Shown: positions 55,682-63,973 of the stretch, piece after piece | How positions within the stretch are numbered: the first letter of the stretch is position 1 | Layout: every line of letters begins with the position of its first letter | NCBI GenBank assembly: GCA_000174895.1 | Contig: ACOK01000119.1 | Coordinates: 124,001 to 188,000, forward strand | Source: Ruminococcus flavefaciens FD-1 | GTDB taxonomy: Bacteria > Bacillota > Clostridia > Oscillospirales > Ruminococcaceae | DNA: 64,000 nt | Direction of reading: 5' to 3' | Notes under the pieces: generated by a model | Told to the model about the DNA's origin: nothing | Databases searched by the model: none | Seen by the model: only the letters and a program-made list of their open reading frames with translations | Translations under genes and position numbers: made by a program

Positions 55682-56191
55682 ATGCTGTTTGTTCAGAGTA
55701 TTACTGTCAATTACGAGAAAGATGTGAGATATCCACGGTTTGCCGCCGAAAGACGGAATATGCAGTTCTTCGCTCTGCTGTGCGAAAAGCCTTCCGTGGA
55801 CGCTGAAGCATTGGTGGATTCACAAATCATCGAACAGAACAGCCGCTTCATAAACGGCAGGGCTTCTTCCACAAAGACTTACGGCAGTCAGATATTCGAC
55901 AACGAAGACGGCTATAATCTGCCTGTTGACAACGTTGTAAGAGTTGTGAAGCGTGAGGACGGCTACGACTTCTTCTACAAAAGCTATAACAAGAAAGCTT
56001 TTACGCTGAAAGAGGGACAGTACGGCAGAGTGATGTACAACTACCGCCGCATTGACCGTGACACTCGCAGGTGGGTCTACACCGAATGCATTCTTAACTA
56101 TTACTGCGCCGACAGGTCGAGATTCAGGGAAAAGCTGTTTTTCCGGAAGAAGCCGGACTTTGAATTGCGTGACATGAGATCATTGCGCTGA
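55682..56191 (+). CDS. Unrecognised tandem-family protein 2
   Basis: A 169-residue paralogue of the flanking genes. It starts MLFVQSITVNYEKDVRYPRFAAERRNMQFF and ends YTECILNYYCADRSRFREKLFFRKKPDFELRDMRSLR. It lacks the NE.YN.KGSPF..DRLNETAF block and most of the middle region, so it is the most divergent copy. Start at 55682 follows GAGGTGG, which lies just outside the MITE. Confidence 0.6.
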   Translation: MLFVQSITVNYEKDVRYPRFAAERRNMQFFALLCEKPSVDAEALVDSQIIEQNSRFINGRASSTKTYGSQIFDNEDGYNLPVDNVVRVVKREDGYDFFYKSYNKKAFTLKEGQYGRVMYNYRRIDRDTRRWVYTECILNYYCADRSRFREKLFFRKKPDFELRDMRSLR

Positions 56192-56204
56192 ACGGAGAAT
56201 CAAG

Positions 56205-56852
56205 ATGCTATTTATTCAGAGTATTTCAATAGGTTATTATAAGAATATGCGCTTTCCGCAGTATGCGAACGAGCGTGAGAGAATGCTGTTTCTCCCAATC
56301 GAGCTGAATCCGCATAAATTCATCGGTGAAGAGCCGACGAAAGATAATATGCTGGACTGCGAAGTGCTTGTGCAGTACGAAGGCTTCTGGCAGTATCCTG
56401 CACAGATGCACCATAACACCACACGTTTCAGACAGTTCGGTGAGGAGATATTCACCGAGGGAAGCCGTGACAGTTACAAGAATATTCGGGGCATGATAGA
56501 GCATATCCGCCTCAGCAAAGAGGATGACGCATACAGAGTGCGGTTCTGCGATGAGGGATATTATTCCTTTAGCTGTCCGTCGAGACGCAGAGGACATAAC
56601 GAATCCTACAACGAAAAAGGCTCGCCGTTCTCATATCAGGACAGGCTGAACGAGACTGCCTTTGTGCTGAAAGACGGCGACTACGGCAGGATTATCTTCA
56701 ATAACCGATACGTAAGCACCGAAACCGGCATATGGTGCTATGAACGTGGGGTCTACAATGTTATAAACTGCAACAAAGCGGCTTTCCGTGAGAAGATGTT
56801 CTATCGGAAAAAGCCCGATCATGAATACACGAATTTGCTTACTTTAAGATAA
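56205..56852 (+). CDS. Unrecognised tandem-family protein 3
   Basis: A 215-residue paralogue closest to copy 1: MLFIQSISIGYYKNMRFPQYANERERMLFLP, GHNESYNEKGSPFSYQDRLNETAF, YGRIIFNNRYVSTE, YNVINCNKAAFREKMFYRKKPDHEYTNLLTLR. No signal peptide or membrane helix. It follows copy 2 by 13 bases and precedes the cyclophilin gene by 12, so the array is embedded in the polyamine operon. Confidence 0.65.
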   Translation: MLFIQSISIGYYKNMRFPQYANERERMLFLPIELNPHKFIGEEPTKDNMLDCEVLVQYEGFWQYPAQMHHNTTRFRQFGEEIFTEGSRDSYKNIRGMIEHIRLSKEDDAYRVRFCDEGYYSFSCPSRRRGHNESYNEKGSPFSYQDRLNETAFVLKDGDYGRIIFNNRYVSTETGIWCYERGVYNVINCNKAAFREKMFYRKKPDHEYTNLLTLR

Positions 56853-56864
56853 GGAGAATAGAAA

Positions 56865-57551
56865 ATGAAAAAATCAATAGCTGTGGCATTTGCCGCAATG
56901 ATGCTTCTTACAGGCTGCGGACAGAAAGTGGTCATAGACGAGGAACCTGCACCGCCGTCTGCGCAGGAAACTGCCGTTGTGACAATGGGAGAACCTGCAA
57001 ATCATACCCTTGAATCCATCCCCGAAACTTCGGATAATACCATCGTTATCACACTCCGCCCCGACTGCGCACCTCTCACCTGTGAGAATTTCGAGAATCT
57101 GGTAAAAGACGGCTTCTACAGCGGCCTGACTTTCCACCGTGTAGTAGATGACTTCATGGCACAGGGCGGTGACCCGGCAGGCAACGGCACAGGCGGAAGC
57201 GGCCTCACTGTCAAGGGCGAATTTGCCAATAACGGCGTGGAAAACAATCTCTACCACAAGAGAGGCGTTGTGTCAATGGCAAGAAGTATGGCTCCCGACA
57301 GCGCATCATGCCAGTTCTTCATCTGCTATGCCGATTCATCCTTCCTTGACGGAGACTATGCCGCATTCGGCGAAGTTACCGAAGGTATGAACGTTGTGGA
57401 CGACTTCCTGAAAGTTCCACGTTCTATGGGAAGCGACAATGCCATATCTGCACCTGACACACCTATCACCATCAAGTCCATCGAGATGATAGAGGACGAT
57501 GCTGACGGCAATCCGAGGGCAAAGATAACCATGGAGGACTTCCTCAAGTGA
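56865..57551 (+). CDS. Cyclophilin-type peptidyl-prolyl isomerase lipoprotein
   Basis: A 228-residue lipoprotein. The signal peptide ends in LLTGC (lipobox Cys19), a short linker follows, then a cyclophilin domain from about residue 50: NFENLVKDGFYSGLTFHRVVDDFMAQGGDPAGNGTGGSG, GVVSMARSM...SCQFFICYADSSFLDGDYAAFGEV. The FHRV.DFM.QGGDP block carries the active-site Arg. It folds secreted proteins outside the membrane. Its stop overlaps the nspC start by 4 bases. Confidence 0.92.
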   Translation: MKKSIAVAFAAMMLLTGCGQKVVIDEEPAPPSAQETAVVTMGEPANHTLESIPETSDNTIVITLRPDCAPLTCENFENLVKDGFYSGLTFHRVVDDFMAQGGDPAGNGTGGSGLTVKGEFANNGVENNLYHKRGVVSMARSMAPDSASCQFFICYADSSFLDGDYAAFGEVTEGMNVVDDFLKVPRSMGSDNAISAPDTPITIKSIEMIEDDADGNPRAKITMEDFLK

Positions 57552-58684
57552 GCGTGAATTTTGACACAGCAGGACTGCCCACACCCTGCTACATTATTGA
57601 CGAGGCAAGGCTGATACACAATCTGGAGATACTCAAAGGCGTTGAGGACAGGACAGGTGCAAAGATCCTTCTGGCGCAGAAGGCATTTTCCTGCTACCAC
57701 GTCTATCCGCTGATTGCTGAGTACATCTCGGGAACGGCTTGCAGCGGTCTTTTTGAGGCGAAGCTGGGCTATGAGGAAATGGGAAAAGAGAATCATGTTT
57801 TCTCGGCGGCTTACCGTGAAAGCGAGATAGACGAGATAATCAGCTATTGCGGCCATATCATCTTCAACTCATTCTCACAGCTTGACCGCTACCGTGACAG
57901 AGTCCTTGCGGCAGGCAAGAAGGTCGGACTCCGCATAAATCCCGAATATTCCACACAGGAGGGACACGAGATATACGACCCATGTTCGCCGGCTTCGAGA
58001 CTTGGCATCACACGCAGAAACTTCCGTGCAGACGACCTTGACGGCGTAAGCGGCCTTCACTTCCACACTCTCTGCGAGCAGAATTCCGACGACCTTGAAT
58101 CCACACTGAATGCCATAGAGGAAAAATTCGGCGATATACTGCCGAAAATGGAGTGGATAAACTTCGGCGGCGGACACCACATCACCCGTGACGATTACGA
58201 CATCCCACGCCTTGAACGCTGCATAAAGCGGATGCAGGAAAAGTACGGACTGGAGGTCTTTCTCGAACCGGGAGAAGCCGTGGCGCTGAATGCAGGCTGG
58301 CTGGTGACCGAGGTGCTTGACCTTACAGAGAACGATATGCCAATTGCCATACTGGACACATCTGCGGCCTGCCATATGCCCGATGTGCTGGAAATGCCCT
58401 ACCGTCCGCCCCTTGTGGATTCGGGAAAGGCAGGGGAGAAGGAGTTCACCTACAGGCTTGGCTCGCAGACCTGTCTCGCAGGCGACAGCATCGGTGAGTA
58501 TTCCTTCGACAAGCCGCTGAATATCGGCGACAGGCTGGTTTTCGGCGATATGGCCATCTATTCCATGGTCAAGAACAACACATTCAACGGTATGCCGCTG
58601 CCTGAGATCATTCTCATGAAAAAGGACGGTACATTCCGACAGCTCAGGAAATTTGGTTACAGCGACTTCCGTGAACGCCTGTAA
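57548..58684 (+). CDS. nspC: Carboxynorspermidine/carboxyspermidine decarboxylase
   Basis: A 378-residue PLP enzyme of alanine racemase fold. The PLP-binding Lys lies in ILLAQKAFSCYHVYPLI, with LFEAKLGYEEMGKENHVFSAAY, LRINPEYSTQEGHEIYDPCSPASRLGI, HFHTLCEQ, and the late EPGEAVALNAGWLVTEVLD. These are CANSDC hallmarks. With the dehydrogenase at 53604 it completes the alternative spermidine route. The start is GTG at 57548, overlapping the cyclophilin stop (GTGA). Confidence 0.92.
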   Translation: MSVNFDTAGLPTPCYIIDEARLIHNLEILKGVEDRTGAKILLAQKAFSCYHVYPLIAEYISGTACSGLFEAKLGYEEMGKENHVFSAAYRESEIDEIISYCGHIIFNSFSQLDRYRDRVLAAGKKVGLRINPEYSTQEGHEIYDPCSPASRLGITRRNFRADDLDGVSGLHFHTLCEQNSDDLESTLNAIEEKFGDILPKMEWINFGGGHHITRDDYDIPRLERCIKRMQEKYGLEVFLEPGEAVALNAGWLVTEVLDLTENDMPIAILDTSAACHMPDVLEMPYRPPLVDSGKAGEKEFTYRLGSQTCLAGDSIGEYSFDKPLNIGDRLVFGDMAIYSMVKNNTFNGMPLPEIILMKKDGTFRQLRKFGYSDFRERL

Positions 58685-58704
58685 TTCGCCATAAACATTT
58701 TCGG

Positions 58705-58745
58705 GGGGAAGCCTTTCACATGAAGGTTTCCTCTTTGTTTTTTTG
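58705..58745 (+). terminator. Terminator ending the polyamine operon
   Basis: GGAAGCCTT and AAGGTTTCC pair (one G–T), followed by a T-rich run. Confidence 0.7.
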
Positions 58746-58817
58746 CGGGCAGGGCGTTGTAACCGTTTTGTAGTCAATCGGACATATTCTGTTAATCTTT
58801 ATGCATTTGATCTATGG

Positions 58818-58823
58818 TATAAT
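58818..58823 (+). promoter_or_regulatory. Extended −10 promoter of the LRR–cohesin–dockerin gene
   Basis: TGGTATAAT, with no clear −35 box. The MITE at 58842 lies just after the expected start, so it forms part of the leader. Confidence 0.4.
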
Positions 58824-58841
58824 TATTATATATTTTTTTTA

Positions 58842-59003
58842 GAACCTGTCCGCATAGGGTGAATGTGCAGATTTTTGAGCATAATTTTGCCTGAGGACAA
58901 GACGAAAATCCGCAGGAATGCTGTCGCATTTCAAGGATTTTCAACGCAGTCATCGGCAGAATTTGCCGAAAAGATGTGCATGAATCCCTATGTGGACAGG
59001 TTC
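58842..59003. mobile_element. 162-bp MITE in the leader of the dockerin gene
   Basis: Inverted ends GAACCTGTCC-G-CATAGGG and CCCTATG-T-GGACAGGTTC (one mismatch in 18) with a TTA duplication on each side (58839–58841 and 59004–59006). No coding capacity. A different family from the one at 55493. Confidence 0.75.
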
Positions 59004-59023
59004 TTATAAATACGGAGGTAACT

Positions 59024-60607
59024 ATGGATTTAAGAAGAATCGCAGCTGCGGCATTTTCGTTACTGATAACAGGAGGCGCTTTATCGTATACTCCTTGTAA
59101 TATAGCGAACTGTACCGCTGTACAGGCGGCATCTGATGTGAAGGAATACAAACTGATGGGCGTGACTTACAGCATTTACAGCGATCATTGCGAGGTTACG
59201 GACGGCTCTCAGGCTTCGGGAGATGTGTTCATTCCTGTCAGCATCGGCGGCCAGACAGTTACGGTCATCGGCGGAAATGCATTCAAGGGCAGCAGTATAA
59301 CCTCCGTTTCTATGTCCTCTGTGACGCAGATAAGCAGCGGTGCATTCCGTGGCTGTCAGCTTCTTGAAACCGTAGCTTTCCCGTCAAAGCTTGCAACTAT
59401 CGGTTCGGGCGCATTTGCGGATTGTCCAAAGCTGACAGAGGCTGATCTGCCCCAGAGTGTGAAGTCCATAGGTGAGGACGCTTTCTCAGGTGACAAGTCA
59501 CTGAAGACTGTAACCGTGAGAAATCCACTTTGCGAGATCGGCGACAAGAGTTCGACTTTATCGGGAACAGCTGTGACCATTTCGGGATACACCGACTCAA
59601 CAGCGCAGAAATATGCTGAAAAATACGGATTTACTTTCCAATCACTGGGAGTATCTCCGCTGACAACAACAACTGCTGCATCCACCACTACAAGAACCAC
59701 CACTACCACAGCCAAGCCTACCACCACATCCACAACGACAAAAGCCACAACAACCACCACATCCAGAACAACGACGAAGACTACCACCAAAACCACCACC
59801 AAAACCACCACAAAGGCTGCGACAACTTCCACAACTGCCGCTGCAACGACAGTCACCACAACAGGCCCCGTAGTTCAGGGAAAGCCTGTGCTGCGCATCT
59901 CCGAGACAAAGGTCTGGGAAAGCGATCTCCTTGACGGCGGCACTCAGCGTGTTGCTTTGTCAGTGGAGGGTGCCAACGGACTTTATTGCAGTTCCGACAT
60001 CTACGTTTACTTCGACAGCCGTCTGAAGCTTGCAGGGAGTGCTGTTCCGGGCTTTGCTGTTTCCGACGGACTGACTACTGTCCAGTCAGTGGGCGATACG
60101 GGAGATTTCCTCTTTCTTTCCACAGCAGGAGAATCCGATTCCGGCAAGGACGGCGATATGTGGTACATTGATTTTGAACTGCCTGCCAATGCCAAAAAAG
60201 GCGACAGATACGAGATCTATGTGGGAGGCCCGAAGTACGAGGGACGTGCGCCGTCGCTTTTTACAAATCTCAGCGACGACAGCAATGGACAGGCAATGAA
60301 CAAGCACATTTTCTCGGTTCCTGCAAAGGGCGCCATCGAGATAGTTGCCGATCCTGCGGTTATTATCGGCGATGTCAACGAAAACGGTACTATCGACGGA
60401 ATCGACGCATCCATCATCATAACCGAGTACGCACGTTTGTCCGTGGGCGAGGAGCTTAGTCTGACAGGCCGCCAGTTCAAAGCTGCGGATGTCAACAGCG
60501 ACGGAGTTTTAAGTGCCGTTGATGCTTCGGCTGTTCTTTCCTATTACGCATACGTATCCGTCGGCGGTACAATGACCATCGAGGAATTTATAAACGCAAG
60601 CAGATAA
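59024..60607 (+). CDS. LRR–cohesin-like–dockerin surface protein
   Basis: A 527-residue secreted protein. After a signal peptide (1–35) come BspA-type leucine-rich repeats (about 55–180: VTVIGGNAFKGSSITSVSMS, ISSGAFRGCQLLETVAFP, IGSGAFADCPKLTEADLP, IGEDAFSGDKSLKTVTV), a Thr-rich linker (about 212–282), and a beta domain (about 286–438) resembling a cohesin (IYVYFDSRLKL ... GDMWYIDFELPANAKKGDRYEIYVG). A dockerin with two Ca-binding repeats closes it (GDVNENGTIDGIDASIIITEY, ADVNSDGVLSAVDASAVLSYY). If the beta domain is a true cohesin this would be an adaptor scaffoldin. GGAGGT precedes the ATG. Confidence 0.8.
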   Translation: MDLRRIAAAAFSLLITGGALSYTPCNIANCTAVQAASDVKEYKLMGVTYSIYSDHCEVTDGSQASGDVFIPVSIGGQTVTVIGGNAFKGSSITSVSMSSVTQISSGAFRGCQLLETVAFPSKLATIGSGAFADCPKLTEADLPQSVKSIGEDAFSGDKSLKTVTVRNPLCEIGDKSSTLSGTAVTISGYTDSTAQKYAEKYGFTFQSLGVSPLTTTTAASTTTRTTTTTAKPTTTSTTTKATTTTTSRTTTKTTTKTTTKTTTKAATTSTTAAATTVTTTGPVVQGKPVLRISETKVWESDLLDGGTQRVALSVEGANGLYCSSDIYVYFDSRLKLAGSAVPGFAVSDGLTTVQSVGDTGDFLFLSTAGESDSGKDGDMWYIDFELPANAKKGDRYEIYVGGPKYEGRAPSLFTNLSDDSNGQAMNKHIFSVPAKGAIEIVADPAVIIGDVNENGTIDGIDASIIITEYARLSVGEELSLTGRQFKAADVNSDGVLSAVDASAVLSYYAYVSVGGTMTIEEFINASR

Positions 60608-60648
60608 AAAAAGGCAGATACTTCAATGAAAAGTATCTGCCCTTTTTT
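60606..60648. terminator. Bidirectional terminator between the dockerin gene and comF
   Basis: GGCAGATACTT/AAGTATCTGCC, with T-runs on both strands. Confidence 0.85.
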
Positions 60649-61306
60649 ATTTAGTATCATTTGACTGAACAGTCTTGCAGCAGGCGGCGCAGGTCACGGA
60701 AGCCGCACCGTTTTTGAGGAGAGCGGCGGTTATTTCTGCGAAAGTGCTGCCCGTGGTGCAGACATCATCGATAAGCAGGAGATTCCGTCCCCTGACATTT
60801 TCGGTCACGGTGAATGCGCCTTTCAGATTTTTTCTGCGCTCCTCGTAGCCGAGAGTTTTCTGGTCGGCGGTGGAAACCGTTTTTGCAACACATCTGCACA
60901 GGGGAATGTTGAGAACTCTCCCCACCTCCCTGCAAATCAGTTCCGACTGATTGTAGCCACGTTTCCGCATGGTTTTGCGGTGCATGGGCACAGGAACGAT
61001 GAAGTCCCATTTTTCGGCGTTTTCTACAGATCTAAGCTTCTCGGCAAGAGCCGTACCCAGCGCATATGCCGCATTGCCGCAGGTGCCGTTTTTCAGCAGT
61101 ATCACGGCAGGCTTTATGTTGGCGTCGTATTCGTACACAGCCAACGCCCTGACCGCTCCGCTGATAGTGAAGCCGCCGCTGAATTCGGTGAGCTTTCCCT
61201 CGCAATCGGTGCAGAATCGGTCATTTGCGCCGATAACCTCACCGCATACGGGACAGCGGTTCGGGTACAGAAGATGTATCAGCTTTCGCTTGAATAAGTA
61301 GTTCAT
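60647..61306 (-). CDS. comF: ComF-family phosphoribosyltransferase-like protein
   Basis: A 219-residue ComF-type protein. It has an N-terminal zinc ribbon (CPVCGEVIGANDRFCTDC), the middle WDFIVPVPMHRKTMRKRGYNQSELICREV block and the PRPP-type loop NLLLIDDVCTTGSTFAEITAALL. Linked to DNA uptake and processing in competence. It overlaps rmuC by 4 bases. Confidence 0.92.
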   Translation of the reverse strand: MNYLFKRKLIHLLYPNRCPVCGEVIGANDRFCTDCEGKLTEFSGGFTISGAVRALAVYEYDANIKPAVILLKNGTCGNAAYALGTALAEKLRSVENAEKWDFIVPVPMHRKTMRKRGYNQSELICREVGRVLNIPLCRCVAKTVSTADQKTLGYEERRKNLKGAFTVTENVRGRNLLLIDDVCTTGSTFAEITAALLKNGAASVTCAACCKTVQSNDTK

Positions 61307-62676
61307 AGTTCTTCGTCGGCAGCGGTGATCTCATGATCGAGAGTTTCAACGGCGCTGAGTTTGCGGTTTATCTGACGGGTACGGACTCCCACCAGCTTTT
61401 CCAGGTCGTCATCCACTTTCTTGATGTGCTTCTGAGTGTCCTCCAGAGCCTTAGCGAAGGTCTGAAATTCGGACTTGACAGCGCCCAGCACCTCCCAGAC
61501 CTGATTGCTCTTGCGCTGGATGGCGAGGGTGCGGAATCCCATTTGCAGGGAATTGAGCATAGCCGCCATAGTAGAAGGACCGGTGACGGTTATGTTGTAG
61601 GTGCGTCTAAGCTCCTCGATAAGACCGCTGCCGGCCACCTCAGCATAAAGCCCCTCGAACGGCAGGAACATAATGCCGAAATTGGTGGTATAAGGCGGAC
61701 TCAAGTACTTTTCGCTGATGTCCTTAGCCTCTTTTTTGATGGCGGCATAGAGCGTTTTCTTGGCCTCTGCCACCTTTTCGGAGTCGCCTGAGTCGTAGGC
61801 ATCCTGCAAGGCGGCAAAGGTGTCGCCGGGGAATTTGGAGTCGATGGGGAGGTAGATAAATCCCGTATCGCCGCTTCCGGGAAGCTTCACAGCGAATTCA
61901 ACTCTGTTAGTGCTGGACGGTATCGTAGCCACATCCCTGTCGTACTGCTCGGGAGCGAGGATGTCCTCAAGGATAGCACCCAGCTGTATCTCACCGAGGA
62001 TTCCACGGTTCTTCACGTTGGACAGCACCTTTTTCAGATCGCCCACACCTGCGGCGATGGTCTGCATTTCGCCAAGGCCCTTGTAGACCTGTTCAAGCCT
62101 GTCGCTGACCAGCTTGAAGGACTCCGTCATTTTGCTTTCCAGCTTTTCGTTGACGGTGGACTGTATAGCGTCCAGCTTCTTGCTGTTCTGTTCCTGTATG
62201 TCTGCAAGGCTTCCCGAGATCACCTTTCTGATGGAGTCAAGCCTCTGCTCGTTGCCAGTTTCAAGAGACTTGAAGCGGTTCTCCAGAACTTTCAGCTGCT
62301 GGTTCACAGCCTCACCGGAAGCAGTCTGCTTTTCGGAGAGGAACCTGTCCATGTCGGAAAGTCTGCGGAATATCTGAGCGTTCATTTCGTTTATTTTCTC
62401 GGACTGGGTCTCACCGAAATTCTTCTGGACAGCCGAGAGCATTTCTCCCAGATTCTTCACGGTAGTCTGCACATTAGAATTAAGCTCCTCCCTAAGCTGA
62501 CGGTTAGCGGAGGAGCTGTTCTTATCGAAATTTTCTATGAGCAAACGTACCTCGGAATCTGTCTGATGATCCGCACTGCCTGTATTTCTGACGCTGACCA
62601 GAAGAACGATCACAACGACCAGCAGGCAGATTATTGCGGCACCTATCAGCAGTAAGATAGTTTCCATAGTTATCAC
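61303..62676 (-). CDS. rmuC: RmuC-family DNA recombination protein
   Basis: A 457-residue protein: an N-terminal membrane helix (ILLLIGAAIICLLVVVIVLLV), a long coiled coil (about 45–200), and the RmuC nuclease-like domain (VKNRGILGEIQLGAILEDILAPEQYDRDV ... VEFAVKLPG ... IYLPIDSKFPGDTFAALQDAYDSGD ... GIMFLPFEGLYAEV). It limits recombination between repeats in E. coli. The length is typical. Confidence 0.93.
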   Translation of the reverse strand: MITMETILLLIGAAIICLLVVVIVLLVSVRNTGSADHQTDSEVRLLIENFDKNSSSANRQLREELNSNVQTTVKNLGEMLSAVQKNFGETQSEKINEMNAQIFRRLSDMDRFLSEKQTASGEAVNQQLKVLENRFKSLETGNEQRLDSIRKVISGSLADIQEQNSKKLDAIQSTVNEKLESKMTESFKLVSDRLEQVYKGLGEMQTIAAGVGDLKKVLSNVKNRGILGEIQLGAILEDILAPEQYDRDVATIPSSTNRVEFAVKLPGSGDTGFIYLPIDSKFPGDTFAALQDAYDSGDSEKVAEAKKTLYAAIKKEAKDISEKYLSPPYTTNFGIMFLPFEGLYAEVAGSGLIEELRRTYNITVTGPSTMAAMLNSLQMGFRTLAIQRKSNQVWEVLGAVKSEFQTFAKALEDTQKHIKKVDDDLEKLVGVRTRQINRKLSAVETLDHEITAADEEL

Positions 62677-63792
62677 CTAAAAGTACATATAAAGCTGGCA
62701 TTTTATCATGCCGTTGTAGAGTTTTCTGCGTTTGTGGGCGGGAGTTCCGAAGAACTTCTCAAACTCCTCATGGGGGGAGATGATGTAGCTCTGCCGTGAG
62801 CCGCCCTTTCCGAGGACTCTGCCCATTTTGCGGTAGATATCCTCAGCCTCACGGAGTTCAAGCATACGCTCGCCGTAAGGTGGATTGCATATTACGATGG
62901 AATCTTCGGGCTGAACGAATTTAGTAATGTCAGCCTGTTCGATCTTCAGACGGGACTTGATGCCTGCCTTGTGAGCATTGTCAAGGGTGAGTGCAACAGC
63001 GTCGTCGTCGATATCGAAGCCGATGCCACGGAAAGATGCTGACCTGTCAACGTTGTCGATGGCACGGGATCTTTCCTCCTGCCATATCCTCTTGTCGAAG
63101 GAATTCCACTTCTCAGCTGCAAATCTTCTGTTGATACCGGGAGCGATCCTCAGCGCCTTGAGAGCGGCTTCAATGAGGAGAGTACCGCTTCCGCAGAAGG
63201 GGTCGCATACAATGGAATCGGGACGTACTCTTGCAAGATCGATGATTCCTGCCGCAAGAGTTTCCTTGATAGGAGCGGCATTGGAGTTTCGTCTGTAGCC
63301 ACGCTTGTGGAGGCCGATACCGCTGGTATCAAGATAGATGGACACCACATCCTTGAGGATGCTGAACTTTATCTGTACGGGAGCGGCAGTTTCGTCGAAC
63401 CACTCTATGCCGTACTTTGATCTGAGACGCTCAACGGCGGCTTTCTTGATAATGGACTGACAGTCAGGGACGCTGTGGAGAGCGGAGTTAAGGGAATAGC
63501 CCTTGACAGGGAATGCGTCCTCGGGGCCAATGTATCTTTCAAGCTCGATGGCTCTTACGCCCTGGAAAAGCTCCTCGAAAGTAGTAGCCCTGAATTCGAT
63601 GAGTTCGATGAGAACTCTCTCGGCGGTAGATAAGCACAGATTAGCACGGGCGACGATATTTTCGTCGCCCGTGAAGCTTATTTTACCGTCGCTGACTTTG
63701 AGGTCAGTTCCGCCGATCTTTTGTATCTCGTATTTCAAAACGCTTTCCAGACCAAAATGGCATGGACAGCAAAGTCTGATATTATTACTCAA
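62677..63792 (-). CDS. THUMP-domain RNA guanine-N2 methyltransferase (RlmL/YpsC-like)
   Basis: A 371-residue protein. The N-terminal THUMP domain (about 1–160) is followed by a Rossmann methyltransferase: YRRNSNAAPIKETLAAGIIDLA, motif I CDPFCGSGTLLIEAAL, and catalytic NPPYGERM. This matches YpsC and the N-terminal half of RlmL, which make m2G in 23S rRNA. No coding feature was found between it and the window end. Confidence 0.9.
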   Translation of the reverse strand: MSNNIRLCCPCHFGLESVLKYEIQKIGGTDLKVSDGKISFTGDENIVARANLCLSTAERVLIELIEFRATTFEELFQGVRAIELERYIGPEDAFPVKGYSLNSALHSVPDCQSIIKKAAVERLRSKYGIEWFDETAAPVQIKFSILKDVVSIYLDTSGIGLHKRGYRRNSNAAPIKETLAAGIIDLARVRPDSIVCDPFCGSGTLLIEAALKALRIAPGINRRFAAEKWNSFDKRIWQEERSRAIDNVDRSASFRGIGFDIDDDAVALTLDNAHKAGIKSRLKIEQADITKFVQPEDSIVICNPPYGERMLELREAEDIYRKMGRVLGKGGSRQSYIISPHEEFEKFFGTPAHKRRKLYNGMIKCQLYMYF

Positions 63793-63871
63793 ATTATCAC
63801 CTTATTTCGGTTTATCGCATAAGCTTATTTAGGATGGAGAGCAATAACGTCGGGCGAGCCGGGTAAAGTAC

Positions 63872-63973
63872 ATTCCGAACGGTCGCCCGTCCCCTCTGTC
63901 AGCTTTACTGACATCTCCCCACACTGTGGGGAGTCACCCTTTGGAATCCCGATATCAGCGGCTGCGCCGTTTT
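63872..63973. repeat. Palindromic intergenic sequence at the window end
   Basis: TGTCAG/CTGACA (63897–63913), a perfect 9-bp stem CTCCCCACA/TGTGGGGAG (63915–63933), then CCCTTTGGAATCCCG, a piece shared with repeat family B copies 1 and 3. It is probably a truncated relative. Confidence 0.5.

Noticed and set aside
59661..59870. ACC/ACA-rich stretch as a DNA repeat locus
   Set aside because: It is the in-frame Thr-rich linker of a secreted modular protein, as is the similar stretch at 20520–20600.
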